From Pseudomonas taiwanensis (GTDB lineage Bacteria > Pseudomonadota > Gammaproteobacteria > Pseudomonadales > Pseudomonadaceae): DNA of 64,000 nt. Positions 45,999 to 55,521 of this stretch are shown in pieces. The stretch is taken from the NCBI RefSeq assembly GCF_013393345.1, contig NZ_QJRF01000069.1, positions 62,001 to 126,000 of the forward strand, in the 5' to 3' direction. Each line of letters begins with the position of its first letter. The stretch's first letter is position 1. A program made the translations under genes and the position numbers. A model generated the notes under the pieces. The model saw nothing but the letters and a program-made list of their open reading frames with translations. It did no database searches and was not told where the DNA came from.

Positions 45999-46933
45999 GG
46001 GTGGCCGGCCTCGCCGTAGACGGCCTTGAGGATGTCCCCGGCGCCCAGCTCCAGCAGCTCCTCGGCGACCTTCACGCCCAGGGCTTCGGCATCGGCGATC
46101 GCGGCACGGCCTTCGGCACGAAGCAGCTGGCCGCCATCAGGCTGGCCGACCAGGCCACGGAGCCAGAGCTGGTCGCCCTCAAGCACGGCATAGCAGGCAA
46201 TGGGCACCTGGCAGCCGCCATTCAGATGCTTGTTCAAGGCGCGCTCGGCGGTGACGCGTATCGCCGTGTCCTGATGGTGCAGCGGCGCCAGCAAGGCGTG
46301 AATCTCGCTGTCGGCGGTGCGGCATTCGATGCCCACGGCACCCTGGCCACCGGCCGGCAGGCTGTCCTCGACGCTGATGGAAGAGCGAATGCGATCTTCG
46401 AAACCGAGGCGGATCAGGCCGGCCGCGGCGAGGATGATGGCGTCGTACTCACCGGCATCGAGCTTGGCCAGGCGGGTGTTCACGTTGCCGCGCAAAAACT
46501 GGATCTTCAGGTCCGGGCGGCGCGACAGCAGCTGAGCCTGGCGACGCAGGCTGGAGGTGCCGACCACGCTGCCGGCAGGCAGGGCGTCGAGACTGTCGAA
46601 ATGGTTGGAGACGAAGGCGTCGCGCGGGTCTTCGCGCTCGCAGATGCAATACAGGCCAAGGCCTTCCGGGAAGTCCATCGGCACGTCCTTCATGGAGTGC
46701 ACGGCGATGTCGGCCTCATTCTCCAGCATGGCCGTTTCCAGCTCTTTGACGAACAGGCCCTTGCCACCGATCTTCGCCAGTGGCGCGTCGAGCAGCTTGT
46801 CACCCTTGCTGACCATCGGCACCAGGCTGACCTTGAGACCGGGGTGGGCCTCCTCGAGACGGGCTTTGACGAATTCGGCCTGCCACAGGGCCAGGGCACT
46901 CTTGCGGGTGGCGATACGGATCTCGCGGGACAT
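45995..46933 (-). CDS. hemC: Porphobilinogen deaminase (hydroxymethylbilane synthase)
   Basis: Polymerises four porphobilinogens. 312 residues. The dipyrromethane cofactor is attached to the cysteine in [11 protein letters not shown], at about residue 241. The N-terminal [14 protein letters not shown] and the [14 protein letters not shown] loop are intact. Two ATGs are possible; I choose 46933 ([11 protein letters not shown]) since GGAA lies six bases before it, while 46939 sits directly on it. First gene of hemC-hemD-hemX-hemY, downstream of algR, as in P. aeruginosa. Confidence 0.96.
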   Translation of the reverse strand: MSREIRIATRKSALALWQAEFVKARLEEAHPGLKVSLVPMVSKGDKLLDAPLAKIGGKGLFVKELETAMLENEADIAVHSMKDVPMDFPEGLGLYCICEREDPRDAFVSNHFDSLDALPAGSVVGTSSLRRQAQLLSRRPDLKIQFLRGNVNTRLAKLDAGEYDAIILAAAGLIRLGFEDRIRSSISVEDSLPAGGQGAVGIECRTADSEIHALLAPLHHQDTAIRVTAERALNKHLNGGCQVPIACYAVLEGDQLWLRGLVGQPDGGQLLRAEGRAAIADAEALGVKVAEELLELGAGDILKAVYGEAGHP

Positions 46934-47044
46934 GATCATTTCCGGAAACGTTAATGCCCGGAATCATAACAGGCCCGCGTGCGGCAAGGGCGCGGGCGGT
47001 TGTCGCGGAACGACACTGACTGTCGAATCAGCGTAGCGAACGAA

Positions 47045-47062
47045 CGCTCGTTGGACGAGCGG
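47045..47062. promoter_or_regulatory. Hairpin with AlgR-box-like sequence before hemC
   Basis: CGCTCGT and ACGAGCG form a 7-bp stem with a three-base loop just after the algR stop. The minus-strand sequence CCGCTCGTC (47054-47062) differs at one base from the AlgR box CCGTTCGTC. It may be a weak algR terminator, an AlgR site for hemC, or both. Confidence 0.35.
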
Positions 47063-47065
47063 CCG

Positions 47066-47812
47066 CTAAAGATTGTTCATCAGCTTGCGCACGCCCGCGA
47101 CGTGGCGGCGGCTGACCGTCAGGGCCTCCCCGTTCATGCCCTTGAGGTAGAGCTGGAAGTGCCCCAGCGGGGTGCGCTGCAGGCGCTCGATCCGCTCTCG
47201 GGCCACCAGGGCATTGCGGTGGATACGCACGAAGCGGTCACCGAACTCGTCTTCGAGCGCCTTCAACGGCTCGTCCAGCAGCACTTCGCCGTGTTCGTGA
47301 CGCAGGGTCACGTACTTGTGATCGGCGATGAAGAAGATCACCTGATCCAGGGGGATCAGCTCGATGCCTTTCCGGGTCCGCGCGCTGATGTGACTTCGGG
47401 GACCGCTCCCGCTGACCGCGGCAGGTCGGGTCAGCGCAGCGAGTTGTACACGGTTAGGTCGCTCGGCCTTCTTCAGCGCTTCGGCCAGCGACTCCGAGCG
47501 CACGGGCTTGACCAGGTAGCCAACAGCGCTGACCTGGAAGGCCTCGAGGGCGAACTCGTCGTGGGCCGTACAGAAGATCACCGCCGGTGGCGCTTCACGC
47601 TCGCAGAGCTTGGCGGCCACTTGCAGCCCATCCAGGCCCGGCATGCGAATGTCGAGTAGAACGACATCCGGCTTGAGGCTGTCTATCAGCGTGAGCGCCT
47701 CCTCGCCATTGCTGGCGGCAGGCTCCAGGACACGGTATCCCTCGAGGTCGCCTACCAGGCGGCTGAGGCGCTCGCGGGCAAGGGGTTCATCGTCGACGAT
47801 CAGGACATTCAT
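47066..47812 (-). CDS. algR: Response regulator AlgR
   Basis: LytTR-family response regulator controlling alginate, twitching motility and other virulence functions. 248 residues, as in P. aeruginosa. Receiver domain with acidic pocket D7/D8, phospho-acceptor Asp54 (VVLLDIRMPG) and lysine in YLVKPV; a linker follows, then a LytTR DNA-binding domain (ADHKYVTLRHEHGEVLLDEPL, RIHRNALVARERIERL). ATG at 47812 overlaps the algZ stop by four bases. Confidence 0.97.
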   Translation of the reverse strand: MNVLIVDDEPLARERLSRLVGDLEGYRVLEPAASNGEEALTLIDSLKPDVVLLDIRMPGLDGLQVAAKLCEREAPPAVIFCTAHDEFALEAFQVSAVGYLVKPVRSESLAEALKKAERPNRVQLAALTRPAAVSGSGPRSHISARTRKGIELIPLDQVIFFIADHKYVTLRHEHGEVLLDEPLKALEDEFGDRFVRIHRNALVARERIERLQRTPLGHFQLYLKGMNGEALTVSRRHVAGVRKLMNNL

Positions 47813-48900
47813 ATCGCACGGGCTTCCTGCGTGAGTCTCGCACAAGGATAGCGTAGACAGGTGAAGTGGCGGCCGTCACGGCGCTCCACGCTGAGACTTG
47901 CCCGCGGCCCGAAAAGTGCCGTCAGGCGCGCGTCGATATTGCGTAGAGCCTGCTGGGTTCCACGCGACGGCGACTGCCCCTGGACCTCTTCGTAAGGGTT
48001 GCTCACGCAGAGGCGGAACATGCCGTCGCGATAATCCGCTTCGATTCGTACCACCCCCCCTTCGATGCGCGGCTGGATGCCGTGGATCAGGGCGTTCTCC
48101 AGCAAAGGCTGCAGCGTCAACTGGGGGATGGGTAGATCTTCCGGTACTTCATCTACCTGCCAATCCAACTGTAGCCGTTCTCCGAGACGATATTGCTCGA
48201 TCGACAGATATCGTTTCGCAAGCTCCACTTCTTCACCCCAATCGACCAGGGTGCCCGGCTTAGCCAGGCTGGCACGGAATAAGTCGGAAAGGTCGAGCAC
48301 GGCCTGCTCGGCCTTGTCCGGATCGATCACCACGAGGCTGGCGATGCTGTTCAGGCTGTTGAACAGGAAGTGCGGACGGATGCGGGCCTGCAGGGACTCG
48401 ATGCGCGCCTTGAGTTCGGCCTGTTGCTGCTTGCGCCACTGGCTCTGCAGGTAGAAGTAGCGCAGCAACAGCGCCGACATGATCAGGCTGATCAACCCGT
48501 GGCGCAGGTAAAGGTTGACCTCGCCACTGCGCGGCAGCGGCCCGCCGAGGTCGAAGTAGTCGGCCACCGCCGTCCCGGCGAGTGTCAGCCCCACCACCAG
48601 GGCGCAGCAGATACCGCCGGCCAGCGCCGCCCGCAGGCGTGCCAGCAGCGGCCGCAACTGACACAGCAGGGCCGCGGACAGCAGGACGATCCATTGCACG
48701 AAAAGGGAAGTCAGGGCGAGGCGCACCCAGTTGAAGCTGGGCAGCATGGGTTCGGCCAGCACCAGCACCAGCACCAGCAGTTCGGCAAGCAGCACCAGGC
48801 CGAGCAAAGCCTCGGGCAGGCAGAGCTCCGGCAGGAAGAAGTCGTCGTTGGCGGTTCTGGAACGCGCTTTCTTTTTCAGGCGCTTCGGCATCCCGGACAT
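47809..48900 (-). CDS. algZ: Sensor histidine kinase AlgZ (FimS)
   Basis: Membrane sensor of the LytS type paired with AlgR. About 363 residues. Four hydrophobic segments occupy residues 25-155, then a kinase region with the phospho-acceptor motif [18 protein letters not shown] and the N box [18 protein letters not shown] classical G box (GxGxG) is not evident in the C-terminal part, where the sequence goes [20 protein letters not shown], which agrees with the known atypical ATP site of AlgZ. Start is uncertain among ATGs at 48909, 48900 and 48891; I use 48900. Divergent from argH. Confidence 0.93.
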   Translation of the reverse strand: MSGMPKRLKKKARSRTANDDFFLPELCLPEALLGLVLLAELLVLVLVLAEPMLPSFNWVRLALTSLFVQWIVLLSAALLCQLRPLLARLRAALAGGICCALVVGLTLAGTAVADYFDLGGPLPRSGEVNLYLRHGLISLIMSALLLRYFYLQSQWRKQQQAELKARIESLQARIRPHFLFNSLNSIASLVVIDPDKAEQAVLDLSDLFRASLAKPGTLVDWGEEVELAKRYLSIEQYRLGERLQLDWQVDEVPEDLPIPQLTLQPLLENALIHGIQPRIEGGVVRIEADYRDGMFRLCVSNPYEEVQGQSPSRGTQQALRNIDARLTALFGPRASLSVERRDGRHFTCLRYPCARLTQEARAI

Positions 48901-49109
48901 ATCCCCCATGGCCCGGCAGGCGACAGTTCGGGGTCGCCGGGCAAAAACCTGTACTGAACCATCAAACCCACGGCACGTCCGTGAAGGCCACAGCAAACTG
49001 CCCGGCCCCCGACCGGACAGGCCGCGCCGGTTTTTTCGGCAACACTGTTATTATCGACGGTATTTTCCGGCCCATCGGCTTTCTTTCACCTTCCTCACCG
49101 AGTGAACCC

Positions 49110-50504
49110 ATGAGCACCGACAAGACCAACCAGTCCTGGGGTGGCCGCTTCAGCGAGCCCGTCGACGCCTTCGTCGCCCGTTTCACCGCGTCCGTAGACT
49201 TCGACAAGCGCCTGTACCGCCACGACATCATGGGCTCGATCGCTCATGCCACCATGCTGGCACAGGTCGGCGTACTGAGCGAAGCCGAACGTGACGCCAT
49301 CATCGACGGCCTGAAGCAGATCCAGGGCGAGATCGAAGCCGGCACCTTCGACTGGCGCGTGGACCTGGAAGACGTGCACATGAACATCGAAGCGCGTCTG
49401 ACCGACCGCATCGGCGTCACCGGCAAGAAGCTGCACACCGGCCGTTCGCGCAACGACCAGGTCGCCACCGACATCCGCCTGTGGCTGCGCGACGAGATCG
49501 ACACCATCCTCGGCGAGGTCACCCGCCTGCAGCAGGGTCTGCTTGGTCTGGCCGAAGCGGAAGCCGACACCATCATGCCCGGCTTCACTCACCTGCAGAC
49601 CGCGCAGCCCGTGACCTTCGGCCACCACCTGCTGGCCTGGTTCGAGATGCTCAGCCGCGACCATGAACGCCTGGTGGACTGCCGCAAGCGGGTCAACCGC
49701 ATGCCACTGGGTTCGGCCGCCCTGGCCGGCACCACCTACCCGATCCAGCGCGAAATCACCTGCCAGCTGCTCGGCTTCGACGCCGTTGGCGGCAACTCCC
49801 TGGACGGCGTGTCCGACCGTGACTTCGCCATCGAATTCTGCGCCGCCGCCTCCCTGGCGATGATGCACCTGTCGCGCTTCTCCGAAGAACTGGTGCTCTG
49901 GACCAGCGCCCAGTTCCAGTTCATCGACCTGCCCGACCGCTTCTGCACCGGCTCCTCGATCATGCCGCAGAAGAAGAACCCCGACGTGCCCGAGCTCGTA
50001 CGCGGCAAGTCCGGCCGGGTGTTCGGCGCCCTCACCGGCCTGCTGACCCTGATGAAAGGCCAACCGCTGGCCTACAACAAGGACAATCAGGAAGACAAGG
50101 AGCCGCTGTTCGACGCCGCCGACACCCTGCGTGACAGCCTGCGCGCCTTCGCCGACATGGTTCCGGCGATCAAGCCCAAGCGCGAAATCATGCGCGAAGC
50201 GGCCCGTCGCGGCTTCTCCACCGCCACCGACCTCGCCGACTACCTGGTGCGCAAGGGCCTGCCCTTCCGTGACTGCCACGAGATCGTCGGCCACGCCGTG
50301 AAGTACGGCGTGGACAGCGGCAAGGACCTGGCCGAGATGAGCCTCGACGAACTGCGCAAGTTCAGCGACCAGATCGGCGACGATGTCTTCGCCGTGCTGA
50401 CCCTGGAAGGCTCGGTCAACGCCCGTGACCACATCGGTGGCACCGCGCCGAATCAGGTGCGCGCCGCCGTGCAACGCGGCAAGGACCTGCTGGCCAGCCG
50501 TTGA
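49110..50504 (+). CDS. argH: Argininosuccinate lyase
   Basis: Last step of arginine biosynthesis, splitting argininosuccinate to arginine and fumarate. 464 residues. The fumarase-superfamily signature [16 protein letters not shown] is near residue 285 and carries the mobile catalytic serine loop; [13 protein letters not shown] and [20 protein letters not shown] are the other conserved blocks. ATG at 49110 ([14 protein letters not shown]); the longer frame to 48981 crosses the divergent promoter with algZ. Confidence 0.98.
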   Translation: MSTDKTNQSWGGRFSEPVDAFVARFTASVDFDKRLYRHDIMGSIAHATMLAQVGVLSEAERDAIIDGLKQIQGEIEAGTFDWRVDLEDVHMNIEARLTDRIGVTGKKLHTGRSRNDQVATDIRLWLRDEIDTILGEVTRLQQGLLGLAEAEADTIMPGFTHLQTAQPVTFGHHLLAWFEMLSRDHERLVDCRKRVNRMPLGSAALAGTTYPIQREITCQLLGFDAVGGNSLDGVSDRDFAIEFCAAASLAMMHLSRFSEELVLWTSAQFQFIDLPDRFCTGSSIMPQKKNPDVPELVRGKSGRVFGALTGLLTLMKGQPLAYNKDNQEDKEPLFDAADTLRDSLRAFADMVPAIKPKREIMREAARRGFSTATDLADYLVRKGLPFRDCHEIVGHAVKYGVDSGKDLAEMSLDELRKFSDQIGDDVFAVLTLEGSVNARDHIGGTAPNQVRAAVQRGKDLLASR

Positions 50505-50562
50505 CTCACCCTGCCGGACGGTGCCTCCCGCTCCGTCCGGCTGTCGCTGACAGGACATCGCC

Positions 50563-50841
50563 ATGACCGACGACATTGATGAAGGCGAAGAGGCCTTCGC
50601 CGAGGCCACCCTGACCCAGGCCATCGAGAACCAGATCGAGGCCGGGGAGCCGCCCGCCGCCCGCGCCACCCTGAACAAGCTGACCCTGGTGGGTTACGAG
50701 CGCGAGGAAATCCTCCAGATGATGGCGCTGGTCCTGGCCCACGAGATCGACGCCATGCTCGCGGCCGACCGCCCTTTCGACACCGACTGGTACGAAAGGG
50801 CCTTGCGGGCGCTACCTGACCTGCCCGAAGATCAGGCCTGA
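50563..50841 (+). CDS. Conserved hypothetical small acidic protein
   Basis: 92 residues, strongly acidic, no signal peptide and no membrane segment. Mostly helical with EAFAEATLTQAIENQIEAGEPPAARATLNKL, which looks like a short tandem helical repeat, followed by GYEREEILQMMALVLAHEIDAML. I do not recognise a named family. The ribosome-binding site (AGGACATCGCC) is fair. It follows argH by 58 bases and precedes the TIGR02647 gene on the same strand. Confidence 0.8.
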   Translation: MTDDIDEGEEAFAEATLTQAIENQIEAGEPPAARATLNKLTLVGYEREEILQMMALVLAHEIDAMLAADRPFDTDWYERALRALPDLPEDQA

Positions 50842-50920
50842 CCTCGCCTACAATCCAGAGACTCCAGATTCCGGCCGGCCACCGCCGGCCTTTGCGGTAC
50901 AACAAGAACTAGGAGCGACC

Positions 50921-51163
50921 ATGGTCTTCACCCCCGAGCTCATCGCGGAATTCGAACTGCTGGCCCTGTTCAACCTGGACAACAGTCAGGAAGGACTGAA
51001 AGTCCACAACAACGCCAATCCCAAAGCCCAGGCCGCTGTCATGCGACTGCACGAGAAAGGCCTGATCACCCAGCCCGACGGCGGTTATCTGACCAGCCTC
51101 GGCCTGGATGCTGCCGAACACGTCCAGGCCCTGCGCACCATTCTCCTGCCCCAGCACGCCTGA
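50921..51163 (+). CDS. TIGR02647 family protein
   Basis: 80-residue soluble protein of unknown function. FTPELIAEFELLALFNLDNSQEGLKVHNNA is the N-terminal signature of TIGR02647, found in Pseudomonas and relatives. AGGAG precedes the ATG. The helix-rich sequence with LHEKGLITQPDGGYLTSLGL resembles a small winged-helix module, but DNA binding is only a guess. Confidence 0.87.
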   Translation: MVFTPELIAEFELLALFNLDNSQEGLKVHNNANPKAQAAVMRLHEKGLITQPDGGYLTSLGLDAAEHVQALRTILLPQHA

Positions 51164-51268
51164 CACCGTTGCCGCTCAAGTCGGCAACATTGCGGGCGAT
51201 ACAATGCGGACGCCTGCCGGCAGCGAAGGTTGCCGGCCAGGCCGCCAGCATCGGGACATGAGCAGAGC

Positions 51269-54106
51269 ATGACGCGTACCCAGGAAATCCGCCCGGACAT
51301 CGACGACGGTATCGACCGCAAGGTCCTCGCGCAGCTGCGCGCCCGCTTCCTCAAGGTCAACGAAGGCCGCCTGGATCGGGCCATGCAGGCGCTCTCCACG
51401 CGACAGCAGCTGGTCCTGAAGCTCCTGCCGCTGCTGTTCCATGTCAACCACCCGCTCCTCCCCGGCTACGTGTCCGGCACCGCGCCGGCCGGCGTCGCCG
51501 CTTACGAGCCCGATGACGACCTGCTGGCCGAGGCCCAGCGCTTGACGCGTTCCTTCGCCTACAAGGCGCGCCGCGGCCCGCAGCCAACGCCCATCCACGG
51601 CCTGTTCCTGATGGGCAGCCTGGGCACCATCGCCCAGGCCGAGCAAAGCGACATGGATATCTGGGTCTGCCACGCGCCCGAACTGGACGCCGGCGCCACC
51701 GCGGAACTGCAACGCAAATGCACTGCCCTGGAAGAGTGGGCGGCCAGCCAGGGGGCCGAAGCGCACTTCTTCCTGATCGACCCGGCGCGCTTCACCCAGG
51801 GTGACCGAGAGGCCCGGCTGACCTCCGACGACTGCGGCACCACCCAGCATTACCTATTGCTGGACGAGTTCTACCGCACTGCCATCTGGCTGGCCGGACG
51901 CACCCCGCTCTGGTGGTTGGTGCCGGTGTATGAGGAAGCGCGCTACGCCGAGTACACCCGCACGCTGCTATCGAAACGCTTCATCCGTGCCGAGGAAGTG
52001 CTCGACCTCGGCCATCTGGCGCACATCCCGCCGGGCGAGTTCATCGGCGCAAGCATGTGGCAGTTGTTCAAGGGCATCGAGTCACCCTACAAGTCGGTGC
52101 TCAAACTGCTGCTCACCGAGGTCTACGCCAGCGAACATCCACGGGTGGCCTGCTTGTCCCTGCGTTTCAAGGAGGCGGTTTATGCCAACCGCCTGGACCT
52201 GGACGAACTCGACCCCTACATGGTGGTTTATCGCCGCTTGGAGGAATACCTGCGCGGGCGCAACGAAACCGAGCGACTGGAACTGATCCGCCGTTGCCTT
52301 TATTTGAAGGTGAACAAGAAGCTCAGCCGACCGCCACGCAATCGCAGCAAAAGCTGGCAACGCATGCTGCTGGAACGCCTCACCGCTGAATGGCACTGGC
52401 AGCATCGGCAATTGGCGATGCTGGACAGCCGCAGCCAGTGGAAGGTGCGCCAGGTCCTGGCCGAGCGCCGTGCGCTGGTCAACGAACTGACCTACAGCTA
52501 CCGCTTCCTGTCTCAGTTCGCCCGCAGCGAACAAGCCAGCGGCACCCTCAGCAGCCGCGACCTGGGCGTACTGGGCCGGCGTCTTTATGCCGCCTTCGAA
52601 CGCAAGGCCGGCAAGATCGAGTTCATCAACCCGGGGATCGCTCCGGACATCGCCGAAGACACCCTGACGCTGGTCCAGGGTCCCAGCCCCGACGCCGAGG
52701 GTGACACCCAGTGGGCGCTTTTCTCCGGCAGCCTGAAGGCTCTGGAGTGGCGGGACTTCGCCCCGCTGAAGCGCAGCCGCGAGTTGATCCCCCTGCTCGC
52801 CTGGTGCCACCGCAATGGTGTGATCGATACCGGCACCCGCCTCTCCCTGCATCCGGGCAACAGCGACCTGACCGAACACGAGTTGTCCAATCTGCTGGCC
52901 AGCCTGCAGCAGACCTTCCCCCAGCCACTGGGACAGGTGGATGAAAACGCCCTGCTGCGCGCGGGGGTGCCATCGGAAGTGCTGCTGCTAGTGAACGTCG
53001 GGATCGACCCGCTGAGGCAACACAGCCAGAAGAATCTCCACATGACCACGGAGCGCACCGACGCCCTCGGTTACTCGGGCGTGCGCGAAAACCTGGTGGT
53101 GACCATCGACCAGGTGACCCTGAACAGTTGGAACGAATTGCTCGTCAGCCGCTACGAGGGGCCCGACGCCCTGCTCGCCTGCCTGCGCGATTACCTCAAC
53201 AGCCTGCCGGCCAGCGGCGCCCGTCCAGGTCTGAAGGTGCGCAGCTTCTGTCGTAATCGCGCCCAGGCCATCAGCCAACGGGTACAGGAACTGTTCGACG
53301 ACGCTCAGGAACTGCTCGGAACCACCGGCGTGCCGCGATTCCTGCTGCAGGTGCAGCAGCGCTTCCATGTGCTGCAACTGGAGCCGGGACAAGTCAGCCA
53401 TGCCAGCCTGGCCGACCTGTCCGCCTTGGTCGAGCACCTGGGCCGCGACCTGCCGCGATACAGTCCGCTGCAACTCGACCGCCATGCCCTGGAGGATCAG
53501 GACCTGGCAGTGATCCTGCCCCTCGGTCGGCCGAACTGCATTCAGGTGTTCTATCGCCAGGACGGCGATAGTGCCGAGATCAGCCTGCTGGATGAACACA
53601 ACGCGCTCTGGCGCCAGCGCCTGCCGTTCCGCGACGAACAGAGCCTGTTGACGCCGCTGCACCGCTTCCTGCAGTCACTGCTCTACCGGCGCAACGCCCT
53701 GCTGCCGCTGGACAGCCCGCTCCCTGCACTCGCACCGGAAATCGTCTACTACGAAGTGGTGCGCCAGGGCCGTCACCTGGAACGCCGCGCGGCGCCTTCA
53801 GCCGCGGTCAGCCATCCCTTCTACGACGTACAGGCCATCGTCGAACCCGCCGAGCAGGGCCTGGTGCACGTGACGCTCTACTGCAACCACCGCGAGTTTT
53901 CCGAGCTGGAATACGGCTCAGGCCTGTTCGCGGCCGTGGCGCGGCATATCCTCGCCCAGCGCCGCGAGCCGGAGCGCTATCCCTGCTACATCACCGATCT
54001 CGACCTGTCGCGAATCCCTGGCAAGGGCCAGGCGCAGACGGTGCACTACCTGCGCTACAAGGTGGAGTTGGAAGAAAGGCTGAACCGCGCATTGCGAGAA
54101 AGCTAA
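51269..54106 (+). CDS. cyaA: Class I adenylate cyclase
   Basis: Makes cyclic AMP. 945 residues, larger than E. coli CyaA (848) but in the usual Pseudomonas range. The N-terminal catalytic nucleotidyltransferase motif is GLFLMGSLGTIAQAEQSDMDIWVCH at about residues 110-134, with the metal-binding aspartates in SDMDIW. The C-terminal half is regulatory and poorly conserved. ATG at 51269 has a weak ribosome-binding site; the upstream open frame is only 13 codons longer. A composite repeat follows right after the stop. Confidence 0.95.
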   Translation: MTRTQEIRPDIDDGIDRKVLAQLRARFLKVNEGRLDRAMQALSTRQQLVLKLLPLLFHVNHPLLPGYVSGTAPAGVAAYEPDDDLLAEAQRLTRSFAYKARRGPQPTPIHGLFLMGSLGTIAQAEQSDMDIWVCHAPELDAGATAELQRKCTALEEWAASQGAEAHFFLIDPARFTQGDREARLTSDDCGTTQHYLLLDEFYRTAIWLAGRTPLWWLVPVYEEARYAEYTRTLLSKRFIRAEEVLDLGHLAHIPPGEFIGASMWQLFKGIESPYKSVLKLLLTEVYASEHPRVACLSLRFKEAVYANRLDLDELDPYMVVYRRLEEYLRGRNETERLELIRRCLYLKVNKKLSRPPRNRSKSWQRMLLERLTAEWHWQHRQLAMLDSRSQWKVRQVLAERRALVNELTYSYRFLSQFARSEQASGTLSSRDLGVLGRRLYAAFERKAGKIEFINPGIAPDIAEDTLTLVQGPSPDAEGDTQWALFSGSLKALEWRDFAPLKRSRELIPLLAWCHRNGVIDTGTRLSLHPGNSDLTEHELSNLLASLQQTFPQPLGQVDENALLRAGVPSEVLLLVNVGIDPLRQHSQKNLHMTTERTDALGYSGVRENLVVTIDQVTLNSWNELLVSRYEGPDALLACLRDYLNSLPASGARPGLKVRSFCRNRAQAISQRVQELFDDAQELLGTTGVPRFLLQVQQRFHVLQLEPGQVSHASLADLSALVEHLGRDLPRYSPLQLDRHALEDQDLAVILPLGRPNCIQVFYRQDGDSAEISLLDEHNALWRQRLPFRDEQSLLTPLHRFLQSLLYRRNALLPLDSPLPALAPEIVYYEVVRQGRHLERRAAPSAAVSHPFYDVQAIVEPAEQGLVHVTLYCNHREFSELEYGSGLFAAVARHILAQRREPERYPCYITDLDLSRIPGKGQAQTVHYLRYKVELEERLNRALRES

Positions 54107-54429
54107 ATGCAGGGCGACGTCCTGCCGTAGGTTGTGGCTGAGCCCCACGAAGCCCAATGATCGGAATCAGCTGACAACGTTGGGCTTCGCAGAGCTCAGC
54201 CCAACCTACAGACCCGAACCGGCCCCAGGCAAATGGGACTTGTGGGAGCGAATTCATTCGCGATGCAGGACGAAGTCCTGCCGTAGGTTGTGGCTGAGCC
54301 CACGAAGCCCAGCGGGCGGACTCAGTTGCAAACGTTGGGCTTCGCGGAGCTCAGACCAACCTACCGATCGCTGGAATCCGGCTACCTTGTGGGGGCGATT
54401 TCAATCGCGAATGAATTCGCTCCCACAGG
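54107..54429. repeat. Tandem composite palindromes, period 156 bp
   Basis: The whole gap between cyaA and rnk consists of two related units, starting at 54107 and 54263. Each opens with ATGCAGG-CGA-GTCCTGCCGTAGGTTG, a small stem. It continues with an 82-83-base palindrome (54127-54209 and 54283-54364) whose outer arms are GTAGGTTG...GCTGAGC and CTCAGCCCAACCTAC. Each ends with a GTGGGAGCGAATTCATTCGCGA-type REP (54240-54262; in the second unit a full inverted pair at 54388-54428). The REP type matches 243-290. The units lie between convergent genes and can form several stable hairpins. Confidence 0.85.
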
Positions 54430-54443
54430 ACAAGGTGTACGAA

Positions 54444-54851
54444 TCAGCGCGCGTACTCGCCCGCGGCTTCCGGCTGGTACTCGACGTCCAGCAGGGTCAG
54501 TTTGAGAGTCTTGCCGCCGGGGACCGGCCAGTCGATGTGCTGGCCGACGGACAGGCCGAGCAGCGCGCTGCCCACCGGGGCGAGAATGGAAACCTTGCCT
54601 TCGCCACCCGCGTCTTCCGGGTAGACCAGGGTCAGGTGGTAGTCCTTGCCACTGCTTTCTTCGCGGCAATGCACGCGCGAGTTCATGGTGACGACGCCCG
54701 GCGGAACCTCCTCATGGCCAACCACCTGGGCGCGAGCCAGCTCGCTCTCCAGCGCCTCGGCGGCGGGGCCGAACTCCGCCAGGCTGTCGAGCAGGCGCTC
54801 CAGGCGTTGCAGGTCGAGACGGGTAATGGTGATGGGCGGGTGGGTGTTCAT
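54444..54851 (-). CDS. rnk: Regulator of nucleoside diphosphate kinase Rnk
   Basis: 135-residue GreA/GreB-related protein that binds RNA polymerase and, in Pseudomonas, influences nucleoside diphosphate kinase and alginate levels. It has a short N-terminal coiled coil (ITRLDLQRLERLLDSLAEFG) and a GreA C-terminal domain (GKVSILAPVGSALLGLSVGQHIDWPVPGG). The long GreA antiterminator coiled coil is missing, as is usual for Rnk. Confidence 0.95.
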   Translation of the reverse strand: MNTHPPITITRLDLQRLERLLDSLAEFGPAAEALESELARAQVVGHEEVPPGVVTMNSRVHCREESSGKDYHLTLVYPEDAGGEGKVSILAPVGSALLGLSVGQHIDWPVPGGKTLKLTLLDVEYQPEAAGEYAR

Positions 54852-54890
54852 GGCGAACGCGCGACTCCTTGTTCAGTGTGCAAGAAAAGC

Positions 54891-54916
54891 GAAACCCCGC
54901 CCGAGGGCGGGGTTTC
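54891..54916 (-). terminator. Terminator between DUF1289 gene and rnk
   Basis: GAAACCCCGCC and GGCGGGGTTTC form an 11-bp stem with a CGAG loop, followed on the minus strand by GCTTTTCTTG. It lies between the DUF1289 stop and rnk start and separates the two transcripts. Confidence 0.88.
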
Positions 54917-54993
54917 AGATTCTGTCTGCCCGGACAAAATTGCCGGAAGCCCGACAGTACGTCAGCGCGACTGCGATTGGCAAGACCACCCGG

Positions 54994-55197
54994 TCACCCG
55001 GGCAGCGGCCGCTTTCGCTGCTCGGCGGCGGTGCAGATTTCGCGTCGGCGCTGGTCGTTCGCCGCGCCCCACTCGCAGATTTCCGCCAGGGTTCGGCCAC
55101 AGCCTACGCACACGTCGGTGTCGTCCAGGCAGCAATGTCGGATGCAGGGCGACGGGTGACGTGCCGGGGGTGCGCTATCAGAGTTCGTCGAACTCAA
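54994..55197 (-). CDS. DUF1289 family protein
   Basis: 67-residue protein with four cysteines in the DUF1289 pattern, SPCIRHCCLDDTDVCVGCGRT, likely binding a metal or Fe-S cluster. Function unknown. It overlaps the end of cyaY by 20 bases. The only available start in frame is TTG at 55197; no ATG or GTG precedes the cysteine motif in that frame. The overlap with the frataxin gene suggests co-translation and possibly a joint role with iron, which is inference. Confidence 0.82.
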   Translation of the reverse strand: MSSTNSDSAPPARHPSPCIRHCCLDDTDVCVGCGRTLAEICEWGAANDQRRREICTAAEQRKRPLPG

Positions 55198-55510
55198 GGT
55201 CTTCGCCCGCCTGCTCGCGGGTCACTCGGTTGAGGAGCTCACCCAGCGGCTCATCGCTGCTGTCGCAGATCCAGCGACCGCTGGCCTGGTCATAGTCGAA
55301 GTGGAAGCCCCCCGAGCGCGCTGCCACCCAGAGCTGACGCAGCGGCTCCTGGCGGCTGAGGATCACCTGGCTGCCGTTTTCGAAACGCACGGTGAGCACG
55401 CCGGCGCTGTTCTCCAGGTCCAGGTCCAGGTCGCTGTCATCGAACACGTCTTCCACGCGCTCCTGGGCTTCATCGACCAGGTCGTGGAATCGGGCTTCGG
55501 TCAAACTCAT
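55178..55510 (-). CDS. cyaY: Frataxin homologue CyaY
   Basis: Iron-binding regulator of Fe-S cluster assembly. 110 residues with the acidic first helix (EARFHDLVDEAQERVEDVFDDSDLDLD) that binds iron and the sheet with LWVAARSGGFHFDYD. The next gene (DUF1289) starts inside its last codons; the AraC-type gene stops 12 bases before the plus-strand coordinate end of cyaY's start. Confidence 0.96.
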   Translation of the reverse strand: MSLTEARFHDLVDEAQERVEDVFDDSDLDLDLENSAGVLTVRFENGSQVILSRQEPLRQLWVAARSGGFHFDYDQASGRWICDSSDEPLGELLNRVTREQAGEDLEFDEL

Positions 55511-55521
55511 CGGGGTTTACC

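Noticed and set aside
49095-50678. 527-codon open frame antisense to argH
   Set aside because: argH is full length with its signature; the antisense frame crosses the gene boundary without any start signal.
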